Positions 52,703 to 61,219 of a DNA stretch of 64,000 bases are shown here, piece after piece. The stretch comes from Micromonospora pallida (GTDB taxonomy: Bacteria; Actinomycetota; Actinomycetes; Mycobacteriales; Micromonosporaceae). Both the position numbers and the translations under genes were made by a program. Numbering within the stretch: the stretch's first letter is position 1; each line of letters opens with the position of its first letter. Location: NCBI RefSeq assembly GCF_900090325.1, contig NZ_FMHW01000002.1:6201001-6265000 (forward strand), in the 5' to 3' direction. The notes under the pieces are model-generated. The model was not told where the DNA came from and did no database searches. It saw only the letters and a list, made by a program, of their open reading frames with translations.

Positions 52703-53191
52703 GTGCGGACCCGAAAGACCACCCTGGCCGGTGCGGCGATCGGCGCCCTGGGGCTGCTCGGTGCGCTCGGCGCGCCCGCTGCCGCCGCCCCGGCGGCCCG
52801 CAACTGCGCGATCAACCTGGACACCGGGGCGTGGTCCTGTGCCGGGAGTGAGGAGCAGGCGCTACGGGACGTGGGTGCCCAGGCCAGCATCGTGATCGCC
52901 CGTACGTACGACGGGACCAACTACACCGGCACGGTGCTGGCCTGGGCCCAGTCCCGGCAGTGCACCTCGTCGTACGACAGCGAGTGGCAGTGGGCTGACC
53001 TGCGGAGCACCGCAGCGGGGAACATGAACAACCGGATCAGCTCGGTGCGCACCTACAACCAGTGCGACGTGAAGCTCTACGACGGGCTGAACTTCTCCGG
53101 CGCCGCGTCCACCTGGATCGACGCCTCGGCCAACCTGGCGAACATCGGCACCGGCTGGAGCAACCGGGCGAGTTCCATCAAGTTTTCCTGA
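52703..53191 (+). CDS. Exported I36-like crystallin-fold protein
   Basis: A 162-residue exported protein with a Sec signal (LAGAAIGALGLLGALGAPAA, about residues 8-27). The mature part carries two crystallin-like Greek-key repeats (VIARTYDGTNYTGTVL and VKLYDGLNFSGAASTWI), as in the peptidase inhibitor I36 family (SMI). A protease inhibitor role is possible but unproved. Start GTG with GAGGAGAG upstream. Diverges from the membrane-anchored XRE gene. Confidence 0.88.
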   Translation: MRTRKTTLAGAAIGALGLLGALGAPAAAAPAARNCAINLDTGAWSCAGSEEQALRDVGAQASIVIARTYDGTNYTGTVLAWAQSRQCTSSYDSEWQWADLRSTAAGNMNNRISSVRTYNQCDVKLYDGLNFSGAASTWIDASANLANIGTGWSNRASSIKFS

Positions 53192-53204
53192 CCGCGCCGG
53201 TCGG

Positions 53205-53252
53205 GTCGGGCCTCCTCGCTCGGCGAGGGGCGAGTGGAGGGGCCCGCCCGAC
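53205..53252 (+). terminator. Terminator after the I36-like gene
   Basis: Inverted repeat GTCGGGC (53205-53211) / GCCCGAC (53246-53252) with an internal CTCGC/GCGAG hairpin, directly after the stop. Confidence 0.5.
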
Positions 53253-53337
53253 GCGGGTGCCCGGGGTCGCTCACGCGGCCCCGGGTGCCGCCGTCCGGCA
53301 TCCGCGCAAGGTGCGATGACCGGGGGAAACGCCTGGC

Positions 53338-53363
53338 ATGTGGGTTTCCCACATAGTTATACT
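53338..53363 (+). promoter_or_regulatory. Promoter/operator of the M15-like gene
   Basis: The palindrome ATGTGGG-TTT-CCCACAT (53338-53354) lies directly before a TATACT box (53358-53363) in an AT-rich patch, about 80 bases before the start of the exported peptidase. The palindrome overlaps the place where a -35 element is expected, so it is a candidate operator. Confidence 0.5.
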
Positions 53364-53440
53364 CATCGATATCTGGTAGGAATTCTTCAAGCCGGCCTGC
53401 TCACTCGGAAAGTCCCACCCCCTCGTGAACGGGAGAGCCG

Positions 53441-53944
53441 ATGTCCCCCACCCGACCCGGTCTGCGGCGCCGCATGCTCACGCTGCTGGTCGCCACCGTC
53501 GCCGCCGTGACCACCGCCCTCGGCCTGGCCAGCCCGGCCTTCGCCATCAGCCACTCCAGTGCCACCACGCAACTGCGCAACGCCGGGATCTCCTGGACCT
53601 CCAGCGGCGGGTGCAGCGACCGCAACAACCCGACCTGCACGTCCTTTGACGGCATCCGTCAGGCGACCATCGACGGGATCATCACCTTCAAGCGGGCCAG
53701 CGGCTGCGGCATCATCATCACCGCCGGCACCGAGACCGGCCACGCCGGCGGCACCTACAGCCACTGGAACGGCTACAAGGTCGACATCGGCCTGAGCACC
53801 TGCATCCAGAACTACATCTCGGCGAACTACACCTACGTCGGATACATCTCCGGCTTCGGCTACCAGTACCGGGCGCCCTCCGGCAACCTCTACACCAAGG
53901 AGGGCAACCACTGGGACATCCTGTACTACACCTGCGGCTGCTGA
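53441..53944 (+). CDS. Exported M15-like peptidase
   Basis: A 167-residue exported protein with a signal peptide cleaved around residue 36 (ASPAFA). The metal site of M15-type peptidases appears as S-H108-x2-G-x3-D115 (SHWNGYKVD) and H157 in NHWDI. Four or more Cys in the mature part could form disulfides. M15 enzymes cleave cell-wall peptides (DD- or LD-carboxypeptidases, endopeptidases). The ATG is preceded by GGGAGAG. Monocistronic. Confidence 0.75.
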   Translation: MSPTRPGLRRRMLTLLVATVAAVTTALGLASPAFAISHSSATTQLRNAGISWTSSGGCSDRNNPTCTSFDGIRQATIDGIITFKRASGCGIIITAGTETGHAGGTYSHWNGYKVDIGLSTCIQNYISANYTYVGYISGFGYQYRAPSGNLYTKEGNHWDILYYTCGC

Positions 53945-54045
53945 TCTGTCCGCCGCTCGGGGCCGGCACCGGTGACGGTGCCGGCCCCGCACGTGTCCGC
54001 CGTTCTTTTCCGGCCGGCGGGTGAGCCCGGCAGCCCGGCGGCTGC

Positions 54046-56658
54046 TCATCCGGCGCCGAAGCAGACGAAGGCGGCGGCGGTGGCGTGCGCCGCCCCCGTC
54101 CCGCCACCGTCGTCGAACGCCCGCTGGGCCTCGGCCAGCGCCACCGCCGGGCCGGCGCCGCCCCGCATCCGCCGGTGCAGGTCCAGCATCAGCGCGGTGG
54201 TGAGGTCGGCCGGCACCGGCAGGACGGTGGCCACGAGGCTGCGGGTGCCGAGCGCCAGCAGCACCGCGGTGAAGCCCATCACCTCGTCGCCCGGCCGGAC
54301 ACCAGCCCGGCCGGAGTCGCACGCCGACAGCACCACGCACCCGGGCGGGCTGGTCAGCCGCTCCAACTCGTACGCGGTCAACGGCCCGTCAGCCAGTTCC
54401 AGCGTGGAGAAGAGCGGGTTGTCCGCCCGGAACCGGCCGTGCGCGGCGATGTGCGCCAGCCCCGCGCCGTTGAGCGCAGAGGTCACCGCGTCGGCGGTGG
54501 CGGCGGCCCCGGTGAGCGGGCGGGCGCCGGGCAGCACCGTGCCGAGCTGGCGTACCTCGGCCTCGGCGGCGGACAGCCGGGGCCCGGCCACCAGCACCGG
54601 CGGCCCGACCGGCCCGACCCGACCGGCGGCCCGTAACCAGGCCGTCGCCGAGGGCGCCACGGTCACCGCCCGGCCCGCGCAGGTCGGCAACCCCGCCCAC
54701 GGTACGGCGTGCAGCTCGCCGATCGGCACGATCACCAGTGGCCGGTCGCCGAGCCGGCGGCGTACCGGGTCGAAGAGCTGCCCGTCCAGTGCGGCGGCGG
54801 TGTGCGCCACCCCGGCGCGGGCGTCCGCACTGTCGCCGGTGGTGACCAGCCGGCGCAGCCCGAAGCGGTGCCGCCGGGCCACCCGTACCGCCTCCGCGAG
54901 CGGCCCCAGGTCGTGCAGGCTGGCCCGGCCGTCGCGGACCAGCACCGCCCGTAGCCGGTCGCCGTGCGCGACCAACTCCAGCAGCACGGCGTTGCCGAGC
55001 GCCGGGGCGAGCGCCGGTACGTCGGGCGGCCGGAGCAGTTCACCGCCGCCGTCCACGCCCCGGGCCAGTTCCCGGATGCGCTGCTCCAACCGGGCCTGGC
55101 TGCGTCGCAACGCCTGTACGGGGTGGCCGGTGAGCAGGGCGTCCTCCAGTGCGGCGCTGACCATCCGCAGTTCGGTCAGGGCGGTCGCCAGGTCCGGGTC
55201 CTGGGGCGGGGAGACCGGCCGCATCCGCAGCGCATTGGCCCGCCACCGTTCCGCCCAGGCCAGCACCCGGGTCGGGGCACCCCGCCGGACGGCGATGTCC
55301 AGCCCTTCGGCGGCCAGCTCGTGCCCGTACGCCCCGCTGTGCGCCCGCAGCTCGGTCGCGCCGAGTGACGCGCGGTGGCCGTCCAGCACCGCAAGTCCCC
55401 GGCGCAGGGCCCGCGCCGCGCCGGACTCGTCGCCGTCCAGCCTTCGGCGCAGGGCGAGGGCGTACCACCCCTGGGCCCGGCGGGGCGCGGTGCCCCGACG
55501 GCGGGAGTCGGCGGCCACCGCCAGCAACCCGGCCGCCCGGTCGGTACGCCCCAGCGCGGTGGCGAGCCGGGCGGCCTCGATCCGGGTGGTCAACGCAGGG
55601 CCGGGCCAGCCGGTCGCGTCGAGCTGACCGGCGGTCCGCACCATCGCGGCGAGCAGGGCCGGTGACCGGACGCCCTGGGCGTACCCGGCCCGCAGTTCGA
55701 CGTGGCGGGCGAAGGTGGCCCAGGTGCGGCGCCCCTGCCGGCGGAACCGGCTGCCGGCCGCCGCCGCGGCCTCGGTGGCGGTCGGCAGGTCACCGGCGAG
55801 CAGCGCGGCGCGAGCCCGGGCCAGCAGCGCCTCGGCCAGGTCCGAGGCCATCCCCCGGCGACGCAGCTCGGTGACGGCGGTGGCGGCCACCTCGACCGCC
55901 TCGTCGATCAGCGGTACGGAGAGCAACAGCTCGAACCGGTCCAGCAGCAGCGCCGGTCGGGGCACCGCGAGCCGCCGGTACTCGGCGTCGACCGTGGCGA
56001 AGCAGCGCAGCGCGCCGGCCACGTCACCGCGCTGGCCGGTGGCGATGCCGCTGTTCCACCGGGCGTCGGCGGCGGCCAGGTCGAGCCCGAGCAGGCTGAA
56101 GGCGGTGGCCGCGCGGTGCAGGTCGTCGTCGGGTCCCCGGCCGGAGCCCCGGTGTGCGTCGATCAGGCCCCGGTTGTTGCGGGCACGGGCCTCCAACAAC
56201 AGGTCGCCCTCCCGCTGGGCGACCTCCACGGCCACGCCGTAGTCCCGGACCGCCTCGTCGAACCGGCCCCGGTAGTGCAGCACCACGCCCCGCTGCATCC
56301 GGGCCCGCCCGGCATCCGCCCCGGTGAGCAGGGGAAGCGCCAGGGTCACCGCGCGCAGGGCGGCGGTGGTCCGGCCGGCGTTGGCCAGCACGTACCCGAG
56401 GCTCATCCGGGCCAGCGCCCGGAGCCGGGGGTCGTCGGCGGCCCGGACCGCGCGGCGCAGGTGACGCAGTGCCCCGGGCAGGTCGTTGAGTTCCCGCAGG
56501 GCCAGACCGATGGCGCGTTCGGCGGTGGACCGCGCACCGGAGTCCGGTGCGCCCGCGAGCACCTGCCGGGCGACCGCGATCGCCTCGTGCGGGTAGCGCT
56601 GGACCGCGTCCAGGGCGGTCTGTGCCGCGCCGGCACCGGAAACGGTCCGGTCGGCCAT
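54046..56658 (-). CDS. TPR-CHAT caspase-like protease
   Basis: An 870-residue cytosolic protein. Residues 1 to about 540 are TPR-like helical repeats (ARMSLGYVLANAGRTTAALR, EARARNNRGLIDAHRGSGRG), and about 560-870 form a CHAT domain, a caspase-HetF-associated cysteine protease. The catalytic dyad is intact: His740 in HIAAHGRF and Cys780 in LSACDSGR. CHAT proteases are activated by partner binding and can cleave a specific protein. Start ATG 56658 is the best guess, with no clear ribosome site; ATG 56694 is also in frame. It diverges from the subtilase-sigma operon with 169 bases between, so they probably form one system. Confidence 0.9.
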   Translation of the reverse strand: MADRTVSGAGAAQTALDAVQRYPHEAIAVARQVLAGAPDSGARSTAERAIGLALRELNDLPGALRHLRRAVRAADDPRLRALARMSLGYVLANAGRTTAALRAVTLALPLLTGADAGRARMQRGVVLHYRGRFDEAVRDYGVAVEVAQREGDLLLEARARNNRGLIDAHRGSGRGPDDDLHRAATAFSLLGLDLAAADARWNSGIATGQRGDVAGALRCFATVDAEYRRLAVPRPALLLDRFELLLSVPLIDEAVEVAATAVTELRRRGMASDLAEALLARARAALLAGDLPTATEAAAAAGSRFRRQGRRTWATFARHVELRAGYAQGVRSPALLAAMVRTAGQLDATGWPGPALTTRIEAARLATALGRTDRAAGLLAVAADSRRRGTAPRRAQGWYALALRRRLDGDESGAARALRRGLAVLDGHRASLGATELRAHSGAYGHELAAEGLDIAVRRGAPTRVLAWAERWRANALRMRPVSPPQDPDLATALTELRMVSAALEDALLTGHPVQALRRSQARLEQRIRELARGVDGGGELLRPPDVPALAPALGNAVLLELVAHGDRLRAVLVRDGRASLHDLGPLAEAVRVARRHRFGLRRLVTTGDSADARAGVAHTAAALDGQLFDPVRRRLGDRPLVIVPIGELHAVPWAGLPTCAGRAVTVAPSATAWLRAAGRVGPVGPPVLVAGPRLSAAEAEVRQLGTVLPGARPLTGAAATADAVTSALNGAGLAHIAAHGRFRADNPLFSTLELADGPLTAYELERLTSPPGCVVLSACDSGRAGVRPGDEVMGFTAVLLALGTRSLVATVLPVPADLTTALMLDLHRRMRGGAGPAVALAEAQRAFDDGGGTGAAHATAAAFVCFGAG

Positions 56659-56725
56659 GCGGAGAAGAATCCCCGACCGGCGCGCTCCGGTCAATGTCAG
56701 GGACCGGACGCAGCGTGATCAACGA

Positions 56726-56753
56726 TTGACACCCGGCTATCTTCTGAAATAAT
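56726..56753 (+). promoter_or_regulatory. Promoter of the subtilase-sigma operon
   Basis: TTGACA (56726-56731), a 16-base spacer and AATAAT (56748-56753), close to the housekeeping sigma consensus and in an AT-rich patch. It would give a leader of about 65 bases before the subtilase GTG. Confidence 0.65.
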
Positions 56754-56827
56754 TGTCCTGCTCGGAGAGCGTTTCGTGACCGCCTGACCGTCGTCGGCCA
56801 CGCGTCTTCCACTCGCCTGGAGGTCCG

Positions 56828-58141
56828 GTGTCACCCGACCACCGCAACGTGTCGTGTCCGTCCGGGCAGGTCTCCCGTCGACGGTTGGTGGGGTGGTCGG
56901 TGTTGGCCGCCGCCGCGGTGCCGCTCGGCGTACTCGGCCGTCCCGGGCCGGCCGGTGCCGCGGAGTCGCCCGACCAGGCGTACCAGCGTGCGTTCCTGGA
57001 GGCCGTGGCCGCCGACCCGACCGTCCGCCGGCACACCGTTCAGGGCCGGGAGTTCCTCTACCGTCCCCGGCAGCTCCTGGTCGCCCCGCAGGATCTCGCC
57101 CGGGTGCTCAGTCGGCTGCGCGGCTGGGGCCACCAGGTCGTCGAGGTGGCCGGGTTCGGCGGCGTGCGCCGGCTGCTGTTCCAGCAGGAGACCGACATTC
57201 CCGGCGTGGTGACGAAGCTGCGTGACCCACGGCAGTGGCCCGGCCAGCCGGTCCCGCTGGTGCAGCCGCACCACGTCCTGCTCGGCTTCGGGAACATCAT
57301 GGGCAACCCCGGTGGGCCACCCCGGGTGGCCGCTCCGCTGCCGGCCCCCGATCCGGCCCGGCAGGGCGAGGGGGCCGGCGTGACCGTGGGGGTCTGCGAC
57401 ACCGGCATCTGGCGCCGGGCCGGCACCGCCCACCCGCAGTGGCTCGGCGGCAGCTACCTGCCGGAAACCGACGACGAGGACGCGCTCTACCTCGGCGGCA
57501 CCCAGCTCGCCCTCCAGGGCGGCCACGGCACCTTCGTCGCCGGGGTGGTCCGGCAGGCCGCCCCGGGCGTCCGGTTCGACCCGGAGGCCGCGCTCACTCC
57601 GACCGGGATCGGAGACGAGGAGAGCCTGGTCGCCGCGCTCGGCCGGCTGAGTTCGGCGGTGGCGATCGTCAACCTGTCCCTCGGCTACTTCACCCAGGAC
57701 GACCAGCCGCCGCTGCCGGTGGCGAACGCCCTCGCCGGGCTGCCCCGCACGGTGGCCGTGGTCGCCGCCGCCGGCAACGCCGGCACCACCCGCAAGGCAT
57801 GGCCGGCTGCCCTGGACCAGGTGGTGGCGGTGGCGGCGGTGAGCGCCGGCCCCACCGGCCCGGTCCCGGCCACGTACAGCGGCCACGGCTCCTGGGTGGA
57901 CGCCTGCGCCCAGGGCGACCGGAACAGCACCTACGTCGACGGCGAGCTGTACCTGTCCGGCCAGCCCACCCTGCTGTTCCACGGCTTCGCCGCCTGGGCC
58001 GGCACCTCCTTCGCCACCGCCCACGTCTCCGGGCGGATCGCCGCGCTGATGACCGCCACCGGACTGGACGCGGCCTCCGCTGCGGCGCTCCTCGTCGCCG
58101 GCCCGGTCTGGCACCCCGACTACGGCGTGCTGGTCGGATGA
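56828..58141 (+). CDS. Exported S8 subtilase linked to CHAT and sigma
   Basis: A 437-residue subtilisin-family serine peptidase. The catalytic triad is Asp191 (VGVCDTG), His233 (GGHGTFVAG) and Ser394 (AGTSFATAHVSG), with oxyanion Asn317 (AAAGNAG). A twin-arginine-like leader (SRRRLVGWS with a hydrophobic stretch, about residues 17-45) and a pro-region of about 140 residues precede it. GTG 56828 follows GGAGG. Its stop overlaps the sigma start by four bases. In this context it could process a surface signal or secreted defence target; the partner is unknown. Confidence 0.92.
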   Translation: MSPDHRNVSCPSGQVSRRRLVGWSVLAAAAVPLGVLGRPGPAGAAESPDQAYQRAFLEAVAADPTVRRHTVQGREFLYRPRQLLVAPQDLARVLSRLRGWGHQVVEVAGFGGVRRLLFQQETDIPGVVTKLRDPRQWPGQPVPLVQPHHVLLGFGNIMGNPGGPPRVAAPLPAPDPARQGEGAGVTVGVCDTGIWRRAGTAHPQWLGGSYLPETDDEDALYLGGTQLALQGGHGTFVAGVVRQAAPGVRFDPEAALTPTGIGDEESLVAALGRLSSAVAIVNLSLGYFTQDDQPPLPVANALAGLPRTVAVVAAAGNAGTTRKAWPAALDQVVAVAAVSAGPTGPVPATYSGHGSWVDACAQGDRNSTYVDGELYLSGQPTLLFHGFAAWAGTSFATAHVSGRIAALMTATGLDAASAAALLVAGPVWHPDYGVLVG

Positions 58142-58815
58142 GCAGCGCCGACCACCGGGCGGTGCCCGGCACCCCACCGCCGCGCGACACCGCCGCCCTG
58201 GTGTCCGCCGCCGCCGCTGGCGAGGAGTCGGCCTGGGCGGAGCTGGTCGGCCGGTACACCCCCCTGGTGGTGACGGTGATCCGCAGCCACGGGCTGGACC
58301 GGGTCGACGCCGCCGACGTCAACCAGACCGTCTGGCTGCGGCTGGTCGAACAACTCGGCCGGTTGCGCGAGGCGCACGCCCTGCCGGCCTGGCTGGTCAC
58401 CACCACCCGGCGGGAGTGTCACCGGCTGCTGCGGATCGGCCGGCGCACCCAGCCGTTCGACCCGTACGACGACTCGGTCGACGGGCACACCGGCGTCTTC
58501 CTGCTGATCGACCCGGCCAGCCCCGACGAGGACCTACTGCGGGCCGAGCGGCAGCAGGCGTTGCGGGACGCGTTCGCGCAGCTCCCGACCCGCTGCCGGG
58601 ACCTGCTGGCGCTGCTCGCCGGAGATCCTCCGGCGAGTTACCGGGAGGTCGGTGAGCGGCTCGGCATGCCGGTGGGCAGTGTCGGTCCGACGCAGGCCCG
58701 TTGTCTGGCGAGGCTGCGTGACTGCCCGGCACTCGCCCCGTATGTTCGACTGTCCCCGGGCGGGGCGGAGGGGACCGGAGGTGAACGCGATGGAGCAGTG
58801 GCCGCCCGCCGGTGA
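58138..58815 (+). CDS. ECF-type sigma factor
   Basis: A 225-residue sigma-70 family factor with regions 2 and 4 only. Region 2 reads WAELVGRYTPLVVTVIRSHG, ADVNQTVWLRLVEQ and HALPAWLVTTTRRECHRLL (about residues 32-100); region 4 has LPTRCRDLLALL and SYREVGERLGMPVGSVGPTQ (about 145-190). It should redirect RNA polymerase to a small regulon. Coupled to the subtilase by ATGA and overlapping the next gene by 26 bases. The position beside a CHAT protease recalls systems where proteolysis frees a sigma factor. Confidence 0.92.
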   Translation: MSSADHRAVPGTPPPRDTAALVSAAAAGEESAWAELVGRYTPLVVTVIRSHGLDRVDAADVNQTVWLRLVEQLGRLREAHALPAWLVTTTRRECHRLLRIGRRTQPFDPYDDSVDGHTGVFLLIDPASPDEDLLRAERQQALRDAFAQLPTRCRDLLALLAGDPPASYREVGERLGMPVGSVGPTQARCLARLRDCPALAPYVRLSPGGAEGTGGERDGAVAARR

Positions 58816-59254
58816 CGACGCGCTGCTGGTCGAGCTGGGTGCCGCCCTGCGCGACCCGGGGCCGGTCTCCGAGGAGTTCCTGGACGCGGCGCTGGCTGCC
58901 TTCGCCTGGCGTACGGTCGACGCCGAGCTGGCGCTCGCCGAACTGACCTTCGACTCGGCCAGTGACCGGGAACCGGCCGGCCTGACCCGCTCCACCGGTG
59001 CCGAGCGGACGTTGACCTTCCGCAGCGGGCCGGTGGTCGTCGAGCTCGAGGTGACCGCCACCGGCATCGTCGGGCAGCTCTCCCCGGCCCGTCCCGGTCG
59101 GGTCAGCGCCCGCACCGCAGCCGGTCAGTACGACGAAGTGCCGGTGGACGACGTCGGGTTCTTCTCGATGGGGGTGCCGCCGGCCGGTCCGGTGCAGTTC
59201 CGCGCCAGCACCACGAGGTACGCCGTACGAACCGCCTGGGTCAGCCTGCGCTGA
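58790..59254 (+). CDS. Putative anti-sigma-like small protein
   Basis: A 154-residue protein. A helical N-terminal part (ALLVELGAALRDPGPVSEEF, AAFAWRTVDAELALAELTFD) precedes a beta-rich domain (RTLTFRSGPVVVELEVTATG and VQFRASTTRYAVRTAWVSL). It overlaps the sigma gene by 26 bases, the usual layout of sigma/anti-sigma pairs, so it may bind the sigma factor or be the CHAT substrate; neither is shown by sequence. It lacks the zinc HxxxCxxC motif and any membrane segment. ATG 58790 has GGAGG upstream. Confidence 0.75.
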   Translation: MEQWPPAGDDALLVELGAALRDPGPVSEEFLDAALAAFAWRTVDAELALAELTFDSASDREPAGLTRSTGAERTLTFRSGPVVVELEVTATGIVGQLSPARPGRVSARTAAGQYDEVPVDDVGFFSMGVPPAGPVQFRASTTRYAVRTAWVSLR

Positions 59255-59370
59255 GCCGCGCCCGCTTTCCCGTTCGGCCCGCGTGCCGTCGGCCGCGCCC
59301 GGGATGCGGCGGGGCCGGTGGTCGGTCCGGTCGCGGTCCTCGCCGCCGAAGGTGATTGGCCGGACACGCC

Positions 59371-59409
59371 GGAACGGAGGCCGCGGGTCCCGTCCGCGAC
59401 CTCCGTTCC
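59371..59409. terminator. Strong bidirectional terminator
   Basis: Long stem GGAACGGAGG-C-CGCGG / CCGCG-A-CCTCCGTTCC with a GTCCCGT-type loop and one mismatch, between the convergent 154-residue protein gene and the exported protein gene at 59419. Confidence 0.8.
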
Positions 59410-59418
59410 ACCCCCTCG

Positions 59419-60468
59419 TCAGCGCATGGCGGCTCGCTGACCCACCGTCACGTCGTAGCGGACCCCACCCAGGTCCGCCCGCTCCGCGCCGGTGTTGTCC
59501 GGACCGAACTGGGTCACCCGTACGGCCATCGGCTCCTTCGTCACCGTGGTGGCGGTGAAGTTGAGCGACAGGGTGAGTCGCTCCTTCGGGTTCAACGTCA
59601 GGTTGTCCAGGCTGGCCTGCCCCGGCTCGACGATCTCGATCTGGTTACGGCCCAGGTCACGGACGCCCTTGCCGGCCTTGCCACCCTGTACCCAGCGCTG
59701 GTAGAGCGTGGTTCCGAGGTCGGCGACGAGCCGGCCACCGGCGACGCGCAGCGGCGCGCCGACCTCGCTGAAGGCCAGGGTGTTGCGGGTCACCCGGGGC
59801 GTCGTGTTGCCGATGGCGAACGGCCGGACCTGGGCCAGCCCGCCGGCCTCCACCTCGACCGTGTCCACGTTGCGCCAGGCGATGTTGTTGTTGTGCCGAG
59901 TGTTGATGTTGATGTCCGGACCCTCGAAGTTCATCGGGTCGTTCGGGGAGACCCAGCGGGCCACCAGGCAGTAGTGGCCGGGGCCGGGCACGTTGTCCCA
60001 CGGGATGACGACGGTGGTCACGCCCGGCGAGGCGACCGGCACGGCCTTCCAGCCGATCTGCGTCCAGCCACCCGGCCAGATGGCCCCACCACCCGGCACG
60101 GTCCGCCACACCTCGAGGTAGCCCTCTTCGGTGTCGCTTCCGCCGTACGGGCCGGGGGTGTTCAGGTTGACGAAGACGTAGTTGCGCACCCCGACGATCG
60201 GGTTCTGACTGCTGCTGCACCCGGTGGCGTAGTGGCAGACCTTGATGTCCGGGCTCTCCCAGAGCGGGTCGTACCCGTGCGGCTGGAGTCCGACGTCCGA
60301 CGGGTGGTCCTTGATGAAGACGTCGGCGGCCATGAGGGTGCCGACGTCACCCGAGCGGTCGAGTGGCGCCGCGGTGGCCGAGGTGACCGTGAGCAGCGCC
60401 GCCGTCGCCGCCCCGGTGAGCAGGGTGAGCACGGTTCGACGGGTGCGTTGCGTCAGACGCGTGGACAC
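59419..60468 (-). CDS. Exported orphan protein
   Basis: A 349-residue exported protein with a Sec signal (TVLTLLTGAATAALLTVTSA, about residues 12-31). The mature part is rich in Asn/Pro/Gly and aromatic residues with beta-style strands (YVFVNLNTPGPYGG, WTQIGWKAVP, HYCLVARWVSP) and a paired Cys segment (VCHYATGCSSSQ). No domain is recognised; C-terminal TLSLNFTATTVTKEPMAVRV looks like an immunoglobulin- or CARDB-like strand pair. Start GTG with GGGAGG six bases upstream. Confidence 0.85.
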   Translation of the reverse strand: MSTRLTQRTRRTVLTLLTGAATAALLTVTSATAAPLDRSGDVGTLMAADVFIKDHPSDVGLQPHGYDPLWESPDIKVCHYATGCSSSQNPIVGVRNYVFVNLNTPGPYGGSDTEEGYLEVWRTVPGGGAIWPGGWTQIGWKAVPVASPGVTTVVIPWDNVPGPGHYCLVARWVSPNDPMNFEGPDININTRHNNNIAWRNVDTVEVEAGGLAQVRPFAIGNTTPRVTRNTLAFSEVGAPLRVAGGRLVADLGTTLYQRWVQGGKAGKGVRDLGRNQIEIVEPGQASLDNLTLNPKERLTLSLNFTATTVTKEPMAVRVTQFGPDNTGAERADLGGVRYDVTVGQRAAMR

Positions 60469-60650
60469 GTTTCCCTCCCGGTGCTGGGGGTCCCGCGACC
60501 GGTGGCCGGCGCGCGGGTGGACACCCTTACCGAGGGGGATCGGCGGACGAAAATACGTCCGGCGGTCCGCTGCGTTGTCAGATGGCGGAAGTTCACGACA
60601 GACGCGGTGAAAGGCGGCAGAAGCCGTGGATCAGCCCGTGGGCGGATCCC

Positions 60651-61118
60651 TCAGTCGTCGTCCTCTTCGGCCACCGGCTCGTCGCCGACGCAGCGCACCT
60701 TCAGTTCGTGTTCGCCGGACGGCCCGACGAAGCTGACCTCGACGTCGTCGTCCGGGCCCCGGTCGGCCTCACCCACCCGGTAGCCCTGCGCCGGTGCCCA
60801 GGAGACCAGCCGTACCCCGTCCGGGCCGCACTCGGCCACCGCGCTGCCGCCGGTGGTCGCGAAGACCCGCCGTACGCCCGACGGGGCGGAGGTGGTCGGC
60901 GACGGCGTGCCGGGGGTGGACGGGCCGGCCGGCGGTGCCGGGCCGGAACCGGTCGGCTGCGGCGTGGCCAGCGCCCGTTCGACCTCCTCCTGGCTGCGTA
61001 CGCCGCCCGGGGTGCCGGTGATGCTCTCCCCGACCAGCCGGATCGCGGCCACCCCGACCAGGGTGACCAGCACGGCGGTGACCAACCAGCCGGCGACGGC
61101 GAGGAACGGACGACGCAT
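60651..61118 (-). CDS. Membrane-anchored small protein
   Basis: A 155-residue protein with one N-terminal membrane segment (LAVAGWLVTAVLVTLVGVAA, about residues 6-25), a Pro/Thr/Ser-rich linker and a small extracytoplasmic domain with two Cys (AECGPDGVRL, VRCVGDEP). The C terminus is acidic (EEDDD). Unknown family. It diverges from the response-regulator gene across 101 bases that hold the TAAGG repeat, so it may belong to the same regulon. Confidence 0.8.
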   Translation of the reverse strand: MRRPFLAVAGWLVTAVLVTLVGVAAIRLVGESITGTPGGVRSQEEVERALATPQPTGSGPAPPAGPSTPGTPSPTTSAPSGVRRVFATTGGSAVAECGPDGVRLVSWAPAQGYRVGEADRGPDDDVEVSFVGPSGEHELKVRCVGDEPVAEEDDD

Positions 61119-61165
61119 GCCCCGACTATCCCCGATCGCGGGTTGGGGCGAGCACCGGACGACGA

Positions 61166-61181
61166 TAAGGGAGGGTTAAGG
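61166..61181 (+). promoter_or_regulatory. TAAGG direct repeat before the two-component genes
   Basis: TAAGG at 61166-61170 and again at 61177-61181, exactly 11 bases apart (one helical turn), the usual spacing of OmpR-type response-regulator half-sites. It lies between the divergent membrane protein gene and the regulator gene. The same half-site pair, in the other orientation, precedes the PepSY gene. Confidence 0.6.
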
Positions 61182-61219
61182 CGCGGGCCGGAGCCGTCGC
61201 AGGCGGCTAGCCTGCCTGT

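Noticed and set aside
54046..59254. Type III-E CRISPR (Craspase) locus
   Set aside because: CHAT and sigma occur together, but there is no Cas gene, no repeat array and no Csx30-like gene.
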